A stretch of DNA of 64,000 nt from Acinetobacter lwoffii (GCF_019343495.1 NZ_CP072549.1:1984001-2048000); one strand, 5' to 3'; counted from the stretch's first letter, positions 41,736 to 53,956 are shown. Notes: a model not told the origin generated them from the letters alone. Numbers and translations: made by a program.

Positions 41736-43429
41736 TGGGTGAATTAGAAAATACAGGAATTGTACGTTCTGAACTTCTGTTCGGTAAAGTTAATGCAATT
41801 TCAGCAAACTCATTACAATTCGAATTCATTAACCTACAGCATGAACCTGCTTATTTTGAAGGTCGTAGGTATGGTAAAGGTGAAGTTGGTGAATTCGTCA
41901 TTATTGAAAGTCAGATTAATTTAATTCTTGGCCGCATTGTCGAAATAAAGAAAGCCGATTTAGAACTTTCAAATTTAGATATTGTTGGAAGAATTCAACT
42001 TCTTGGTTCTATCCAAATGGATAATCTGAAAGTTACAGCAGGTATTGATTACTACCCAAGCATCAATGACTTAATCTATTCAGCACCACATGACTTCATA
42101 GCAGAAATTCCTCGCAGGATGAACCATATAACCCCAGAAATTGAACTGGAAATTGGATCCATAGACCTAGATAGAGACTGTAAAATTACAGTTACACCTG
42201 AAAAGTTATTTGGTCGTCATCTTGGTATATTAGGATCTACAGGTGGAGGGAAAAGCTATACAACTGCTAAAATTTTAGAAGAATGCCTTAGATATCATCC
42301 AAGAATAATTCTTTTGGATGCAACTGGTGAATATAAAGATTTTGATCAAGAAGGTGTATTTCACTTACATCTCGGAAACTCTATCAACCCTGCCAGTAAA
42401 ACTACAGAATGCTATCTACCTCCTGAATGCTTCTTAGAAACTGACTTTCTTGCACTATTTGAACCTTCAGGAAAAGTTCAAGGACCTAAATTTCGAGAAG
42501 CGCTAAAAAGTTTAAAGTTAGCAAGAATAAGAAATGATTTATATGCATCTGAATATATTTTAAAGACTGATCAACCTAAAGGTGATTTTAATAGTTTATA
42601 TAAAAGCTATAATCTTGATGATCCAACTTTAAGTTTCAATTTAAGCCACCTATCTTTTCAAATTGAACAAGAATGTATTTTTCCAGATGCAACCAATTGG
42701 ATCGAAAAAAAACCAATCAAAGATATTACAAGATGGGGGAATCATGATGGACAATCTTTTGCTAATTGCCTTTCTTTAATAAGCAGAATTACAACAATTA
42801 TTAATTCACCGCCATTTAATACACTTTTCCATCCAACTCCTAAAAATATTTCTTTAATAGAAAAAATCAAAGGATTCTCATCATCTACAGATCCAAGTCA
42901 CAAACTCTTACGTATCGATCTAAGCGGGATTCCTTTTGAATATAAAGCACGTGAAATCATTGCAAATTGTATTGGACGTGCCTTACTAAATGAGTCTCGC
43001 CAAAGAGTTTTTCAAAAAAAACCAGTTGTTATTTTTCTTGATGAAGCACATAACTTCATTGGTAAAACAATTGGTAATGAAGATACTTTAGCCAAACTCG
43101 ATGCTTTTGAGCTTATTGCTAAAGAAGGTCGTAAGTTTGGGTTAAATATCTGTCTTGCTACTCAAAGACCAAGAGATATTACTGAAGGTGTTTTAAGTCA
43201 GCTTGGTACATTGATCGTTCATCGCCTTACAAACGATAGAGATCGTGAAATTGTAGAAAGAGCCTGTGGTGAAATTGATAAAGCTGCTTCTGACTTCCTA
43301 CCAAGCCTACAACCAGGTGAGGCTGTGATTATTGGGAATGACTTTCCTATCCCATTGACCATAAATATTAAAAAGCCAACAATAAAACCAAATTCGGAAG
43401 GTGCAAATTTCCAAGAAAATTGGGCATAA
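41735..43429 (+). CDS. herA: HerA-type ATPase of a SIR2-HerA antiphage defence system
   Basis: A 564-residue FtsK/HerA-superfamily ATPase. An N-terminal HAS-barrel-like domain (about 8-150) precedes the ATPase: Walker A GSTGGGKSYT at 167-176, Walker B VVIFLDEAH at 431-439, sensor LATQRPRDI at 474-482 and an Arg-finger candidate in RLTNDRDRE near 497-505. HerA proteins form hexameric rings. In SIR2-HerA systems the ring associates with SIR2 and couples ATPase or DNA-translocating activity to NAD depletion or nuclease function. It starts in a TAATG overlap with the SIR2 gene, so the two are coupled. Confidence 0.88.
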   Translation: MGELENTGIVRSELLFGKVNAISANSLQFEFINLQHEPAYFEGRRYGKGEVGEFVIIESQINLILGRIVEIKKADLELSNLDIVGRIQLLGSIQMDNLKVTAGIDYYPSINDLIYSAPHDFIAEIPRRMNHITPEIELEIGSIDLDRDCKITVTPEKLFGRHLGILGSTGGGKSYTTAKILEECLRYHPRIILLDATGEYKDFDQEGVFHLHLGNSINPASKTTECYLPPECFLETDFLALFEPSGKVQGPKFREALKSLKLARIRNDLYASEYILKTDQPKGDFNSLYKSYNLDDPTLSFNLSHLSFQIEQECIFPDATNWIEKKPIKDITRWGNHDGQSFANCLSLISRITTIINSPPFNTLFHPTPKNISLIEKIKGFSSSTDPSHKLLRIDLSGIPFEYKAREIIANCIGRALLNESRQRVFQKKPVVIFLDEAHNFIGKTIGNEDTLAKLDAFELIAKEGRKFGLNICLATQRPRDITEGVLSQLGTLIVHRLTNDRDREIVERACGEIDKAASDFLPSLQPGEAVIIGNDFPIPLTINIKKPTIKPNSEGANFQENWA

Positions 43430-43456
43430 AAAAACCACCCTTTCGGGTGGTTTTTT
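43428..43456. terminator. Bidirectional terminator between the defence module and atpC
   Basis: A-tract, CCACCC-TTTC-GGGTGG, then six T. It is symmetric and serves both herA (stop 43427-43429) and the convergent atpC (ends 43474). Confidence 0.85.
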
Positions 43457-43473
43457 CAATCTCAAACCGTCTC

Positions 43474-43893
43474 TTATTGAGCGCGGTTTTTGATTTTGCG
43501 GATCGTTTCCAGCTGAGCAGCAGTTTCTGCAAGAGCAGCCAAAGCAGCAGCAGCGTCCAAATCGCCCTTTTGATTCGCAAGCAATGCTTCAGCGTGTTTA
43601 CGCGCTTCAATAATTGCAGCTTCATCCAAGTTTTCTGCACGGACTGCAGTATCTGCAAGAACCGTAACAACATGCGGTTGAACTTCTAGAACACCACCAG
43701 ATACATAGATCAACTCTTCTGTACCGTTTTCCAAAATAACGCGGATCGCGCCAGGTTGGAGCAAAGTTACCAACGGAGCATGGCCAGGCATAATACCCAA
43801 CTCACCGCCAGCACCTTTTGCAATTAGCATAGTTATAGTGCCTGAGTACAAAGACTCCTGAACACTTACAACATCACATTGCATAGTCGCCAT
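43474..43893 (-). CDS. atpC: ATP synthase F1 epsilon subunit
   Basis: Central-stalk subunit of 139 residues that couples rotation and can inhibit ATP hydrolysis. It begins MATMQCDVVSVQESLYSG. The N-terminal beta-sandwich shows GELGIMPGHAPLVTLLQPGA near 33-52, and the C-terminal two-helix domain is rich in Ala, Glu and Lys. It is the last gene of atpIBEFHAGDC, 27 bases after atpD. Confidence 0.97.
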   Translation of the reverse strand: MATMQCDVVSVQESLYSGTITMLIAKGAGGELGIMPGHAPLVTLLQPGAIRVILENGTEELIYVSGGVLEVQPHVVTVLADTAVRAENLDEAAIIEARKHAEALLANQKGDLDAAAALAALAETAAQLETIRKIKNRAQ

Positions 43894-43920
43894 GAGAATC
43901 TCCTAAATTAGAGTAGCTAA

Positions 43921-45330
<1,410 letters not shown>

Positions 45331-45341
45331 TCAAAATAATG

Positions 45342-46211
45342 TTAAACGGCAGCGGCACCACCAACGATCTCAGAAATTTCCTGAGTAATCGCGGCTTGAC
45401 GCAGCTTGTTATAAATAAGTTGCAGGCTCTTAATGATCTCGCCTGCGTTGTCTGTCGCTGCTTTCATAGCGACCATACGTGCAGACTGCTCACATGCGAT
45501 GTTTTCAATCACACCTTGATACACCACAGACTCGATATAGCGAACCAACAAGCCATTTAAAAGCTCTTCAGCTTCAGGCTCGTAGATATAATCCCAACCG
45601 TATTGACGGTTCAGATTCTTGTCTTCTTCAGCAGCAGCCAAAGGAACAAGTTGTTCGATTTTTTGATTTTGAGTCATGGCATTGACAAAGCCGTTTGACA
45701 CTAGATAAATACGATCTAACTCGCCTTTATCATAAGCATCCAACATCACCTGTACAGAACCAGATAACTGCTCAAGACTTGGAGCATCGCCGACTTGCGT
45801 CGTCGCACCAAGCACTTTACCGCCGTAGTTTTTAAAAAACGAAACCGCTTTTTGACCAATTAAAGCAAATTGAACTTCAATTGACTGCTCTTGTTGCTGT
45901 TGAACGTGTTTAACCACTTTCTTGAACAGGTTAATGTTCAAACCACCAGCAAGGCCACGATCTGAAGACACAATAATATAGCCAACGCGCTTAACTGGGC
46001 GTTCAACCATATAACGGTGTTTGTATTCAGGATTCGCTTGGACCAAATGAGCAATTACACGGTGCATATTTTCGGCATACGGACGGCCTTGAGCCATGCG
46101 CTCTTGCGCACGACGCATCTTAGAAGCTGCTACCATTTGCATCGCTCGAGTAATCTTCTGCGTGCTCTTGATACTAGCTACTTTGGCGCGAATTTCTTTT
46201 AAATTTGCCAT
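45342..46211 (-). CDS. atpG: ATP synthase F1 gamma subunit
   Basis: Rotor shaft subunit of 289 residues. The N-terminal helix [20 protein letters not shown] and the C-terminal helix ending in [20 protein letters not shown] form the coiled coil in the alpha3-beta3 core. [15 protein letters not shown] near 82-96 is the family's central motif. It lies between atpA and atpD, with a 89-base gap from atpA, the longest in the F1 part of the operon. Confidence 0.97.
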   Translation of the reverse strand: MANLKEIRAKVASIKSTQKITRAMQMVAASKMRRAQERMAQGRPYAENMHRVIAHLVQANPEYKHRYMVERPVKRVGYIIVSSDRGLAGGLNINLFKKVVKHVQQQQEQSIEVQFALIGQKAVSFFKNYGGKVLGATTQVGDAPSLEQLSGSVQVMLDAYDKGELDRIYLVSNGFVNAMTQNQKIEQLVPLAAAEEDKNLNRQYGWDYIYEPEAEELLNGLLVRYIESVVYQGVIENIACEQSARMVAMKAATDNAGEIIKSLQLIYNKLRQAAITQEISEIVGGAAAV

Positions 46212-46300
46212 ACGCTTAACCTAGTATTCGAAAGCCCTTGCGAGCTTCCGAAGGTTGATTCCGTGAACCAAACCGACACTAAATTCAACAGAGGTTGAAA

Positions 46301-47845
46301 TTAGTAAGTTTGAGTCGCTTTAAAGCTTTCAATACCTGCTTTGATTGCAGCTTCGATGTCTTTGTTGTAATCACCAGAGGCATCGATTTGTTGCATTAAC
46401 GCAGCATGTTCTGAACGGAAGTAAGAAATTAACGCAGCATCAAAGTCTACGATTTTCTTAACGTCTACGTCAGCCATGTAGCCTTCGTTAGATGCATAAA
46501 TTGAAACAGCTTGGTCAGCAATTGAGTATGGAGCATATTGTTTTTGCTTCATTAACTCAGTTACACGTTGACCATGTTCAAGTTGCTTACGAGTTGCTTC
46601 GTCAAGATCAGAAGCGAACTGAGCAAATGCTGCCAATTCACGGTATTGCGCCAAAGCAGTACGGATACCACCAGACAATTTCTTGATGATCTTAGTTTGC
46701 GCTGAACCACCAACACGAGATACAGAGATACCCGCGTTCACAGCAGGACGAATACCTGCGTTGAATAATGATGTTTCAAGGAAGATCTGACCATCAGTAA
46801 TCGAAATTACGTTGGTTGGTACGAATGCAGATACGTCACCCGCTTGAGTTTCAATAATCGGCAATGCAGTTAATGAACCAGTTTGGCCTTTAACTTCACC
46901 GTTAGTGAATTTCTCAACGTAGTCAGCAGATACACGAGAAGCACGTTCAAGTAGACGCGAGTGTAGATAGAACACGTCACCTGGATACGCTTCACGACCT
47001 GGTGGACGGCGTAAAAGCAATGAAATTTGACGGTAAGCAACAGCTTGCTTAGACAAATCATCATAAATGATTAACGCATCTTCACCGCGGTCACGGAAGT
47101 ATTCGCCCATTGTACAGCCAGAATACGGAGCTAGATACAGCATTGCTGCTGGATCAGCTGCAGCTGCAGCTACAACAGTTGTATACGCCATAGCGCCAGT
47201 TTCTTCTAGCTTGCGTACCACGTTAGCGATAGTCGATTGTTTTTGACCGATTGCTACGTATACACATTTAATGCCAGAGTTTTTCTGAGCGATGATCGCG
47301 TCGATCGCCATTGCTGTTTTACCAGTTTGACGGTCACCAATGATCAACTCACGTTGACCACGGCCTACAGGGATCATTGTATCTACTGATTTATAACCAG
47401 TTTGTACAGGTTGATCCACTGATTGACGCCAAATTACGCCTGGTGCTACTTTTTCAACAGCATCAGTTAATTTTGCATCAATAGGGCCTTTACCATCAAT
47501 CGGGTTACCCAAAGCATCTACTACACGGCCTAAAAGTTCTGGACCAACCGGAACTTCTAATACACGACCTGTGCAACGCGCTTTTTGACCTTCTTGAAGG
47601 CTTAAGTAGTTACCTAAAACAACGACGCCCACTGAATCCTGTTCTAGGTTCAGTGCCATACCGTAAAGGCCGCCGTCGAATTCGATCATTTCACCGTACA
47701 TAGCGTCAGCTAAGCCGTGAATACGCACAATACCGTCGGAAACCATAACAATGGTTCCTTCGTTCTTAGCGGTTGCGCTGGTGTCCAGATCGCCGATACG
47801 CTGTTTAATGAGCGCACTGATCTCGGATGGATTCAGTTGTTGCAT
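46301..47845 (-). CDS. atpA: ATP synthase F1 alpha subunit
   Basis: Non-catalytic nucleotide-binding subunit of 514 residues. The P-loop GDRQTGKT is near 169-176, and the signature [19 protein letters not shown], including the arginine finger, is near 363-381. The ATG at 47845 ([17 protein letters not shown]) has GAGG 9 bases upstream and matches the family start; an upstream in-frame TTG at 47860 would add five residues and has no support. It lies 45 bases after atpH. Confidence 0.98.
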   Translation of the reverse strand: MQQLNPSEISALIKQRIGDLDTSATAKNEGTIVMVSDGIVRIHGLADAMYGEMIEFDGGLYGMALNLEQDSVGVVVLGNYLSLQEGQKARCTGRVLEVPVGPELLGRVVDALGNPIDGKGPIDAKLTDAVEKVAPGVIWRQSVDQPVQTGYKSVDTMIPVGRGQRELIIGDRQTGKTAMAIDAIIAQKNSGIKCVYVAIGQKQSTIANVVRKLEETGAMAYTTVVAAAAADPAAMLYLAPYSGCTMGEYFRDRGEDALIIYDDLSKQAVAYRQISLLLRRPPGREAYPGDVFYLHSRLLERASRVSADYVEKFTNGEVKGQTGSLTALPIIETQAGDVSAFVPTNVISITDGQIFLETSLFNAGIRPAVNAGISVSRVGGSAQTKIIKKLSGGIRTALAQYRELAAFAQFASDLDEATRKQLEHGQRVTELMKQKQYAPYSIADQAVSIYASNEGYMADVDVKKIVDFDAALISYFRSEHAALMQQIDASGDYNKDIEAAIKAGIESFKATQTY

Positions 47846-47890
47846 TGCGCTATACCTCAATCTTTTTAAAGTTCAGTCTTCTAAATGCAA

Positions 47891-48427
47891 TTAAGCAAGA
47901 AGACGAGTACGCATTTTTTCAAGCTTGTTAAGCGCAGAATCATCTATCACTTGGTCGCCTGCACGAATAACTACACCAGCAATCAGCGCTGGGTTAACTT
48001 CTACAGAAACATTTACGGCAGCTTCGAATTTCTTCTCTAATGCATGCGCAAGCAATTGCTCTTGTACTGAAGTTAATGGGAATGCAGATTCAATCACTAC
48101 ATCCACAGTATTGTTATTCTGTGATTTAAGCTGCTCATATTCTGCTGCAATCTCAGGAAGAAGAACCAAACGGTTATTCTCTGCAAGCAATGTCAGGAAG
48201 TTAGACACTGCTGCAGTTTGGTCTTCACCTAAAACTTTCGCAAAAAGAGCCACCTGCTCAGCAGGTGTAAGCTCAGGGCGATTTAGATAAGCTGAAAATG
48301 CTTCGTCTTGCACCGCAGCACTGAGCAATTCAAGTGCTGTTGACCAAGAGTCAGTTGCACTTTGCTCAGAAGCGTAAGCAAATGCTGCTTTAGCGTATGG
48401 GCGTGCCAACGTCAAGAGTTCAGCCAT
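47891..48427 (-). CDS. atpH: ATP synthase F1 delta subunit
   Basis: Peripheral-stalk subunit of 178 residues. The N-terminal helical bundle begins [19 protein letters not shown], and the C-terminal conserved segment is [20 protein letters not shown]. It links subunit b to the F1 head. It lies 12 bases after atpF, consistent with translational coupling. Confidence 0.96.
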   Translation of the reverse strand: MAELLTLARPYAKAAFAYASEQSATDSWSTALELLSAAVQDEAFSAYLNRPELTPAEQVALFAKVLGEDQTAAVSNFLTLLAENNRLVLLPEIAAEYEQLKSQNNNTVDVVIESAFPLTSVQEQLLAHALEKKFEAAVNVSVEVNPALIAGVVIRAGDQVIDDSALNKLEKMRTRLLA

Positions 48428-48439
48428 AATCCGCCTCTC

Positions 48440-48910
48440 TTAAAGTTTAGCAGCCAGCTGAGTCAGCATGGCATTGTGAGCTTCTGCATCAACTTGCTGG
48501 CTAAGAATTTTCTCAGCACCAGTTACTGCAAGAGCAGCCACTTGTTGACGCAATTCTTCGCGAGCAGCATTGATTTCAGTATCAACAGCTTCTTTAGCCT
48601 GTTGACGAATACGCTCACCTTCAGCCGCAGCTTGGGTACGCGCTTCTTCGATCAATTGTGCACCACGACGGTTCGCTTGTTCGATCAATTGAGCCGCTTG
48701 TGCTTTTGCCGCGTCTAACTCAGCTTTCACTTGTGCTTGCGCATCTGCAAGGTCAGCCTTCGCTTTTTCAGCAGCATTTAAGCCATCAGCGATTTTACGC
48801 TGACGTTCACTAATCGCATTGATTAGTGGTGGCCATACAAACTTCATGCAGAATGCGACAAAAATCGCAAACGCAATCGCTTGGCCAAACAATGTGAGGT
48901 TGATATTCAT
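48440..48910 (-). CDS. atpF: ATP synthase F0 b subunit
   Basis: 156 residues. One N-terminal membrane helix (about 5-26, ending [13 protein letters not shown]) is followed by a long charged, Ala-rich helix ([20 protein letters not shown] and after) that dimerises as the peripheral stalk. It lies between atpE and atpH. Confidence 0.97.
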   Translation of the reverse strand: MNINLTLFGQAIAFAIFVAFCMKFVWPPLINAISERQRKIADGLNAAEKAKADLADAQAQVKAELDAAKAQAAQLIEQANRRGAQLIEEARTQAAAEGERIRQQAKEAVDTEINAAREELRQQVAALAVTGAEKILSQQVDAEAHNAMLTQLAAKL

Positions 48911-48949
48911 TGCAAATTCCTCAAATAGTGAATTTCGGAATTAAGCTGA

Positions 48950-49204
<255 letters not shown>

Positions 49205-49280
49205 TCAGAGGTTAGGTTTTATACCAAATTAAGTTAAAAAATTGTGTGCCCAACCATCCGTTGACAGTTAGGCAATACCA

Positions 49281-50159
<879 letters not shown>

Positions 50160-50266
50160 TCACACCTGGTCAATGTCAAAAAACTAATAGAACAAACGAA
50201 TATCGCGTGCTGCTTGATATCTCGCCTGCTCCTGAAAAACTTTTCAATTTCTTGTTGTGCTTATAC

Positions 50267-50659
50267 TCATTTTTGTAGACGTGACGCCCAAAACGGAGCG
50301 ACCCACGACATGGCTTGAACAAGTATAAAACCACAAAACAACGCCACCGCTGACAACGGTTTAACATTGCTTAAAATTAAAATGAAACCAACAATCACAA
50401 TGGCAAACTTTCCCATCAAGCCTTTATACATGTTCGAAAGAACTTGTTTAGACGCGCGGGCTCCTGCTGCTCGAAACGATTGCCACGAAAAATAACAAGT
50501 CGCGAGCCAACATACCAGTGCACCTAATGCTGCACTCAAGGCTGCGGTTGAGTCTTTCACGACCCAGCCGATCAAGGCTGAAACAGGGATCATACAGGCT
50601 TGCAGGAGGACCAAAGCTTTCGCTAATCGTCGGTCAATCAAGCGACTAGTTCGGCTCAT
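50267..50659 (-). CDS. atpI: ATP synthase accessory protein AtpI
   Basis: A small 130-residue protein with four predicted membrane helices. AtpI helps c-ring assembly or Mg2+ uptake, and is not part of the finished enzyme. Identity is based on position at the start of the operon and the AtpI-like hydrophobic pattern: GWVVKDSTAALSAALGALVC and the KGLMGKFAIVIVGFILIL segment near the end of the third helix. First gene of the operon, with the promoter just upstream. Confidence 0.88.
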   Translation of the reverse strand: MSRTSRLIDRRLAKALVLLQACMIPVSALIGWVVKDSTAALSAALGALVCWLATCYFSWQSFRAAGARASKQVLSNMYKGLMGKFAIVIVGFILILSNVKPLSAVALFCGFILVQAMSWVAPFWASRLQK

Positions 50660-50723
50660 TATTTATTCACTCACAGCAATCATGCTTGACAAGTTTAACA
50701 GGTGATTATTTTTAATCGCAGGC

Positions 50724-50752
50724 ATTATAGAGTTACACCCCTGAACATGCAA
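50724..50752 (-). promoter_or_regulatory. Promoter of the atp operon
   Basis: Minus-strand -35 TTGCAT (50752-50747), 17-base spacer, -10 TATAAT (50729-50724). The predicted start near 50717 leaves a leader of about 58 bases before atpI. Confidence 0.7.
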
Positions 50753-50833
50753 TCTTTTCCCGACCTTAGTCGTGTTTTTTTAAATCGGGTCACTGCTGTT
50801 AAAATAATCAAAATCTGTCTATTTTTTAAATCA

Positions 50834-51670
50834 TTAGCGTGCATTTAGTACACATTTCTGGGTTTCGGCGGCCAATTGCTGCCAAGCCTGCACAAAGTCC
50901 CCTGCCCCGCTCATGCTTTCATCGACATGCTGGAACAGTACCGGATTGAGTTTGCGGTACTGGTTTTCACTGGCATGACCTTCGGCCAGCAGACACATTT
51001 TGCGCTGTGGACGATGATCCTGTAAAAACTTGATTTGGGCTACGGTTGGCGAAACATGCGGATCATCGGTCAGCGCACCCATAAATTTTAAATTTAACGG
51101 GCGTTCCAGATACTGGTAGGCATCGTGATAAGACCAATAAGGTTTGGATTTGTTGCTTGAACTATAACGCTGGACCGTCGCAAACATGTTTTGTGCAAAG
51201 TCACGGGCATTTTTCCAGTAGCGTTCACGATGCTCCGGCAATTGCTGCGAACGTAGCGCCGCAATAAAGAAACCAATCCGCACTGCATTATTCGGATCGA
51301 GCCAGACATGCGTGTCTACCGTATTTTTTAAGGCCTCGCCACGCGGATTACGCATCGGCAAGGTGGTCAATATCCCCGAGTCTAACAGTGCAATGCCTTT
51401 ATTACTTTCATTCAGCACTTTGGCCAAGGGTGCTTCATGCGCCTGACCCAGCCAGATCACCAGACCTGCATTCTGAATAGTTTTTCGATGCGCCGGAGTC
51501 AGACTCACATCATGTCCACTTTGGTTGGCCAGCAATAAAGTCGGCTGTTCCACACCTTGGGTAATTTTCTTGGCAATCAGATAGATCGGCTGCGTAGACA
51601 CCACCAGACTTTGTGACCAACTGAGTGTACTGAACAATGCCAGCAGACTGATTGCAAGGAGACGGAACAT
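50834..51670 (-). CDS. znuA: Zinc ABC transporter substrate-binding protein ZnuA
   Basis: Periplasmic zinc-binding protein of 278 residues with a signal peptide (about 1-19, cleavage near SWSQ). Likely zinc ligands are His in NQSGHDVSLTPAH near 50-62, His in THVWLDPNNA, His in SYHDAYQYLERP and an acidic residue near the end. The His-rich loop present in E. coli ZnuA is replaced here by the short MRNPRGEALKNTVD. It is divergent from zur-znuCB across a shared Zur-like operator, which points to induction under zinc limitation. Confidence 0.9.
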   Translation of the reverse strand: MFRLLAISLLALFSTLSWSQSLVVSTQPIYLIAKKITQGVEQPTLLLANQSGHDVSLTPAHRKTIQNAGLVIWLGQAHEAPLAKVLNESNKGIALLDSGILTTLPMRNPRGEALKNTVDTHVWLDPNNAVRIGFFIAALRSQQLPEHRERYWKNARDFAQNMFATVQRYSSSNKSKPYWSYHDAYQYLERPLNLKFMGALTDDPHVSPTVAQIKFLQDHRPQRKMCLLAEGHASENQYRKLNPVLFQHVDESMSGAGDFVQAWQQLAAETQKCVLNAR

Positions 51671-51702
51671 GAGTAGAAATCACTTAAAAACGATAAAATC
51701 AG

Positions 51703-51725
51703 GAAGTGTTATAATATAACAAAAA
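51703..51725. promoter_or_regulatory. Zur-like operator between znuA and zur
   Basis: GTTATAATATAAC at 51708-51720 is a perfect palindrome with flanking half-site bases, close to the Zur consensus of gammaproteobacteria (TGTTATAATATCACA). It also contains TATAAT (51710-51715), so a bound repressor would block the promoters of both znuA and zur-znuC-znuB. Confidence 0.75.
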
Positions 51726-51816
51726 TACAAAAATACCTATGCCCAATCGAAACTCAGAACGCTTCATGTTAAGATTTGAAATCTATTAATTTTCAGTTTC
51801 GCACTTGAGGTGAACT

Positions 51817-52314
51817 ATGGGTTCCTGTTCGCACGAACACCACAACGCATTGCACGGCGTGCACGACCATCCAAATGTCGCACAACGTCTTGCTGAAGCG
51901 GAAAGTCTTTGTGCAGCAAGCGGCGCACGCCTTACACCTTTACGTAAAGAAGTGCTGGAACTCATTCTGAATGCGCATGGCCCGATGGGCGCCTATGATC
52001 TGCTGGCACAAATGAAAAATGCCAGTGATCGTCCTGCAGCACCACCCACGGTGTATCGCACTCTGGATTTTTTATTAAGCAAAGGGCTGATTCATCGCCT
52101 GACCTCGATCAATGCCTATATCCCCTGTTGCCATCCGCGCGAAGGGCATCAGGCCGCTTTTTTAATCTGTACCGAATGTAAAGCCGTGAAAGAAGCGTCA
52201 GCTCAGGGCCTGCTCGATCAGCTTGATGCACTGGCCAGCTCGGACGACTTCACGGCACATCACAGCATTATCGAAATTTCAGGAATTTGTCAGCAGTGCC
52301 GCAACAAAGCTTAA
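51817..52314 (+). CDS. zur: Zinc uptake regulator Zur (Fur family)
   Basis: A 165-residue Fur-family repressor that binds DNA when zinc is bound. The N terminus is His-rich (SCSHEHHNALHGVHDH). The winged-helix domain includes RLTPLRKEVLELIL and APPTVYRTLDFLLSKGLIHR. The structural zinc site is the paired CTEC (near 122-125) and CQQC (near 157-160). Its place beside znuCB and opposite znuA with a palindromic operator favours Zur over Fur. A ribosome binding site GAGGTGA precedes the ATG. Confidence 0.94.
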   Translation: MGSCSHEHHNALHGVHDHPNVAQRLAEAESLCAASGARLTPLRKEVLELILNAHGPMGAYDLLAQMKNASDRPAAPPTVYRTLDFLLSKGLIHRLTSINAYIPCCHPREGHQAAFLICTECKAVKEASAQGLLDQLDALASSDDFTAHHSIIEISGICQQCRNKA

Positions 52315-53078
52315 GTGCCTCTCCCCTGATTCAGCTCTCCAAGATCTGGGTTAAAATCGATGAGCGCGATATCTTAAAAGCGATTGATTTCTCGTTACAA
52401 GAGAAAGAAATTGTCACGCTGATTGGTCCCAATGGTGCTGGTAAATCGACCTTGATTAAAGTCATGCTGGGCATACTGAAACCACAATCGGGTGAAATCA
52501 AAACTGCGCGCAAGCTGAAATTTTCCTATGTGCCGCAAAAATTCAATCCCTCACATAGCTTGCCGCTCCGGGTGAAAGATTTATTGGCGCTAGAAAAATG
52601 CCCATCCCAGATTAAAACCGAAATTATCCGCGATACCGGCATTAGTAAACTGCAAGATTCTAAAGTTCAGCAGTTGTCTGGCGGCGAACGTCAGCGGGTG
52701 CTATTGGCCCGCGCCTTATTACGCCAGCCGGACATTTTAGTTCTCGATGAACCGATGCAGGGTCTAGACATCCAGTCCGAAGCTGAACTGTATGAATATG
52801 TGCGTAACTTGCCGGAAAAATATGGCTGTGCCGTACTGATGGTTTCACATGACCTGCAATGGGTGATGCAAGGTACGACTCGTGTGGTCTGCTTAAACAA
52901 ACATATTTGTTGTAGCGGCCTGCCAGAAAGCGTGCAGCAACATCCGGAATACCAGGCAATTTTTGGCACTAACCGGGTGTTCTATCAGCATCATCATGAT
53001 CATTGCGCACATGGTGATTCTGCCACCCCCTGTCAGCATGACTCACGTCCTCATATTCACCCCGAGCCGGAAGCTTAA
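52287..53078 (+). CDS. znuC: Zinc ABC transporter ATP-binding protein ZnuC
   Basis: ATPase of the zinc importer, 263 residues. Walker A is GPNGAGKST (about 46-54), the ABC signature is LSGGERQR (about 128-135), and Walker B is ILVLDEPMQGLD (about 148-159). The C terminus is rich in His and Cys (FYQHHHDHCAHGD, then PCQHDSRPHIHPEPEA), perhaps a metal-sensing tail. No ATG is available before the P-loop: the likely start is TTG at 52287 or GTG at 52296, overlapping zur by 28 or 19 bases, so translation is coupled. Confidence 0.93.
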   Translation: MSAVPQQSLSASPLIQLSKIWVKIDERDILKAIDFSLQEKEIVTLIGPNGAGKSTLIKVMLGILKPQSGEIKTARKLKFSYVPQKFNPSHSLPLRVKDLLALEKCPSQIKTEIIRDTGISKLQDSKVQQLSGGERQRVLLARALLRQPDILVLDEPMQGLDIQSEAELYEYVRNLPEKYGCAVLMVSHDLQWVMQGTTRVVCLNKHICCSGLPESVQQHPEYQAIFGTNRVFYQHHHDHCAHGDSATPCQHDSRPHIHPEPEA

Positions 53079-53081
53079 ACC

Positions 53082-53882
53082 ATGATGGATTGGTTACAAC
53101 TCCTTTTACCTGCATGGATCATGGGTACGCTATTGGTATTTCTGACTGCCCCATTGGGCTGTCTCATGCTCTGGCGACGTATGTCATTTTTTGCTGACAC
53201 TATGGCACACGGTACTTTACTCGGTGTTGCCATTGCTGGGGCTTTAAGTTTACCGCTGTGGATGGGTGTAACTTTTATTGCCTTATTATTGGTAGGGATT
53301 TTGTGGATACTGCATGATCCGCGCCTGCCGAATGATGCCTTGCTGGCACTGTGTTCAGCAACACTGCTTTGCTCGGGATTATTGTTCATTCAACATTTAC
53401 CGAGTTTAAGACCGGAACTTCTCAGCTATCTATTTGGTGATCTACTGACGATTTCTTGGGCGGACTTACCCACCTTTGCTATCGTGATTATTCTGGCCTT
53501 AGCCGTCCTCTATAAGAGCTGGCAAGCGCAGATTCAAATCGCGATTGATCCGGACATGGCGGTCAGTGAAGGTGTAAATGCCAAATGGCAACGCCTGATC
53601 TTTATGTTGTTGCTGGCGCTCTTTACCGTGCTCGCCCTAAAAGCAGTCGGTTCACTCTTGATGGGGGCATTACTAGTGATCCCTGCGCTGACTGCGCGAT
53701 TACTTGCACATTCACCAAAACAAATGGTGATCTGGGCATTCGTAATTGCGCAAATTGGGGTGACCGTGGGCCTATGGTCGAGTGCAGGTCTCAATACTTC
53801 GACAGGTTTAACCATTGTCCTGACCATGGCGGTGCTATTTGCACTGATCTTCTGTGTGCAGAAGTTTAAAAAGCTGAATTAA
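53082..53882 (+). CDS. znuB: Zinc ABC transporter permease ZnuB
   Basis: Membrane permease of 266 residues with eight or nine helices, in the ABC-3 family. GCLMLWRRMSFFADTMAHGT (about 25-44) contains the conserved His and the coupling region. LLMGALLVIPALTARLLAHS near 200-219 is the second family motif. It starts three bases after the znuC stop. Two adjacent ATG codons (53082, 53085) could both serve. Confidence 0.94.
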   Translation: MMDWLQLLLPAWIMGTLLVFLTAPLGCLMLWRRMSFFADTMAHGTLLGVAIAGALSLPLWMGVTFIALLLVGILWILHDPRLPNDALLALCSATLLCSGLLFIQHLPSLRPELLSYLFGDLLTISWADLPTFAIVIILALAVLYKSWQAQIQIAIDPDMAVSEGVNAKWQRLIFMLLLALFTVLALKAVGSLLMGALLVIPALTARLLAHSPKQMVIWAFVIAQIGVTVGLWSSAGLNTSTGLTIVLTMAVLFALIFCVQKFKKLN

Positions 53883-53925
53883 TCTTTCTGTTAAATCATG
53901 ATGATTTTCTAATGATCTATTCAGC

Positions 53926-53946
53926 CTCTCTCCTTTAAGGAGAGAG
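53926..53946. terminator. Hairpin between convergent znuB and LysE-family genes
   Basis: A 9-bp stem CTCTCTCCT / AGGAGAGAG with a 3-base loop. No T-run follows in either direction, so it may be an inefficient or protein-assisted terminator, or only a 3' mRNA-stabilising hairpin. Confidence 0.4.
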
Positions 53947-53956
53947 CAAACACTCG

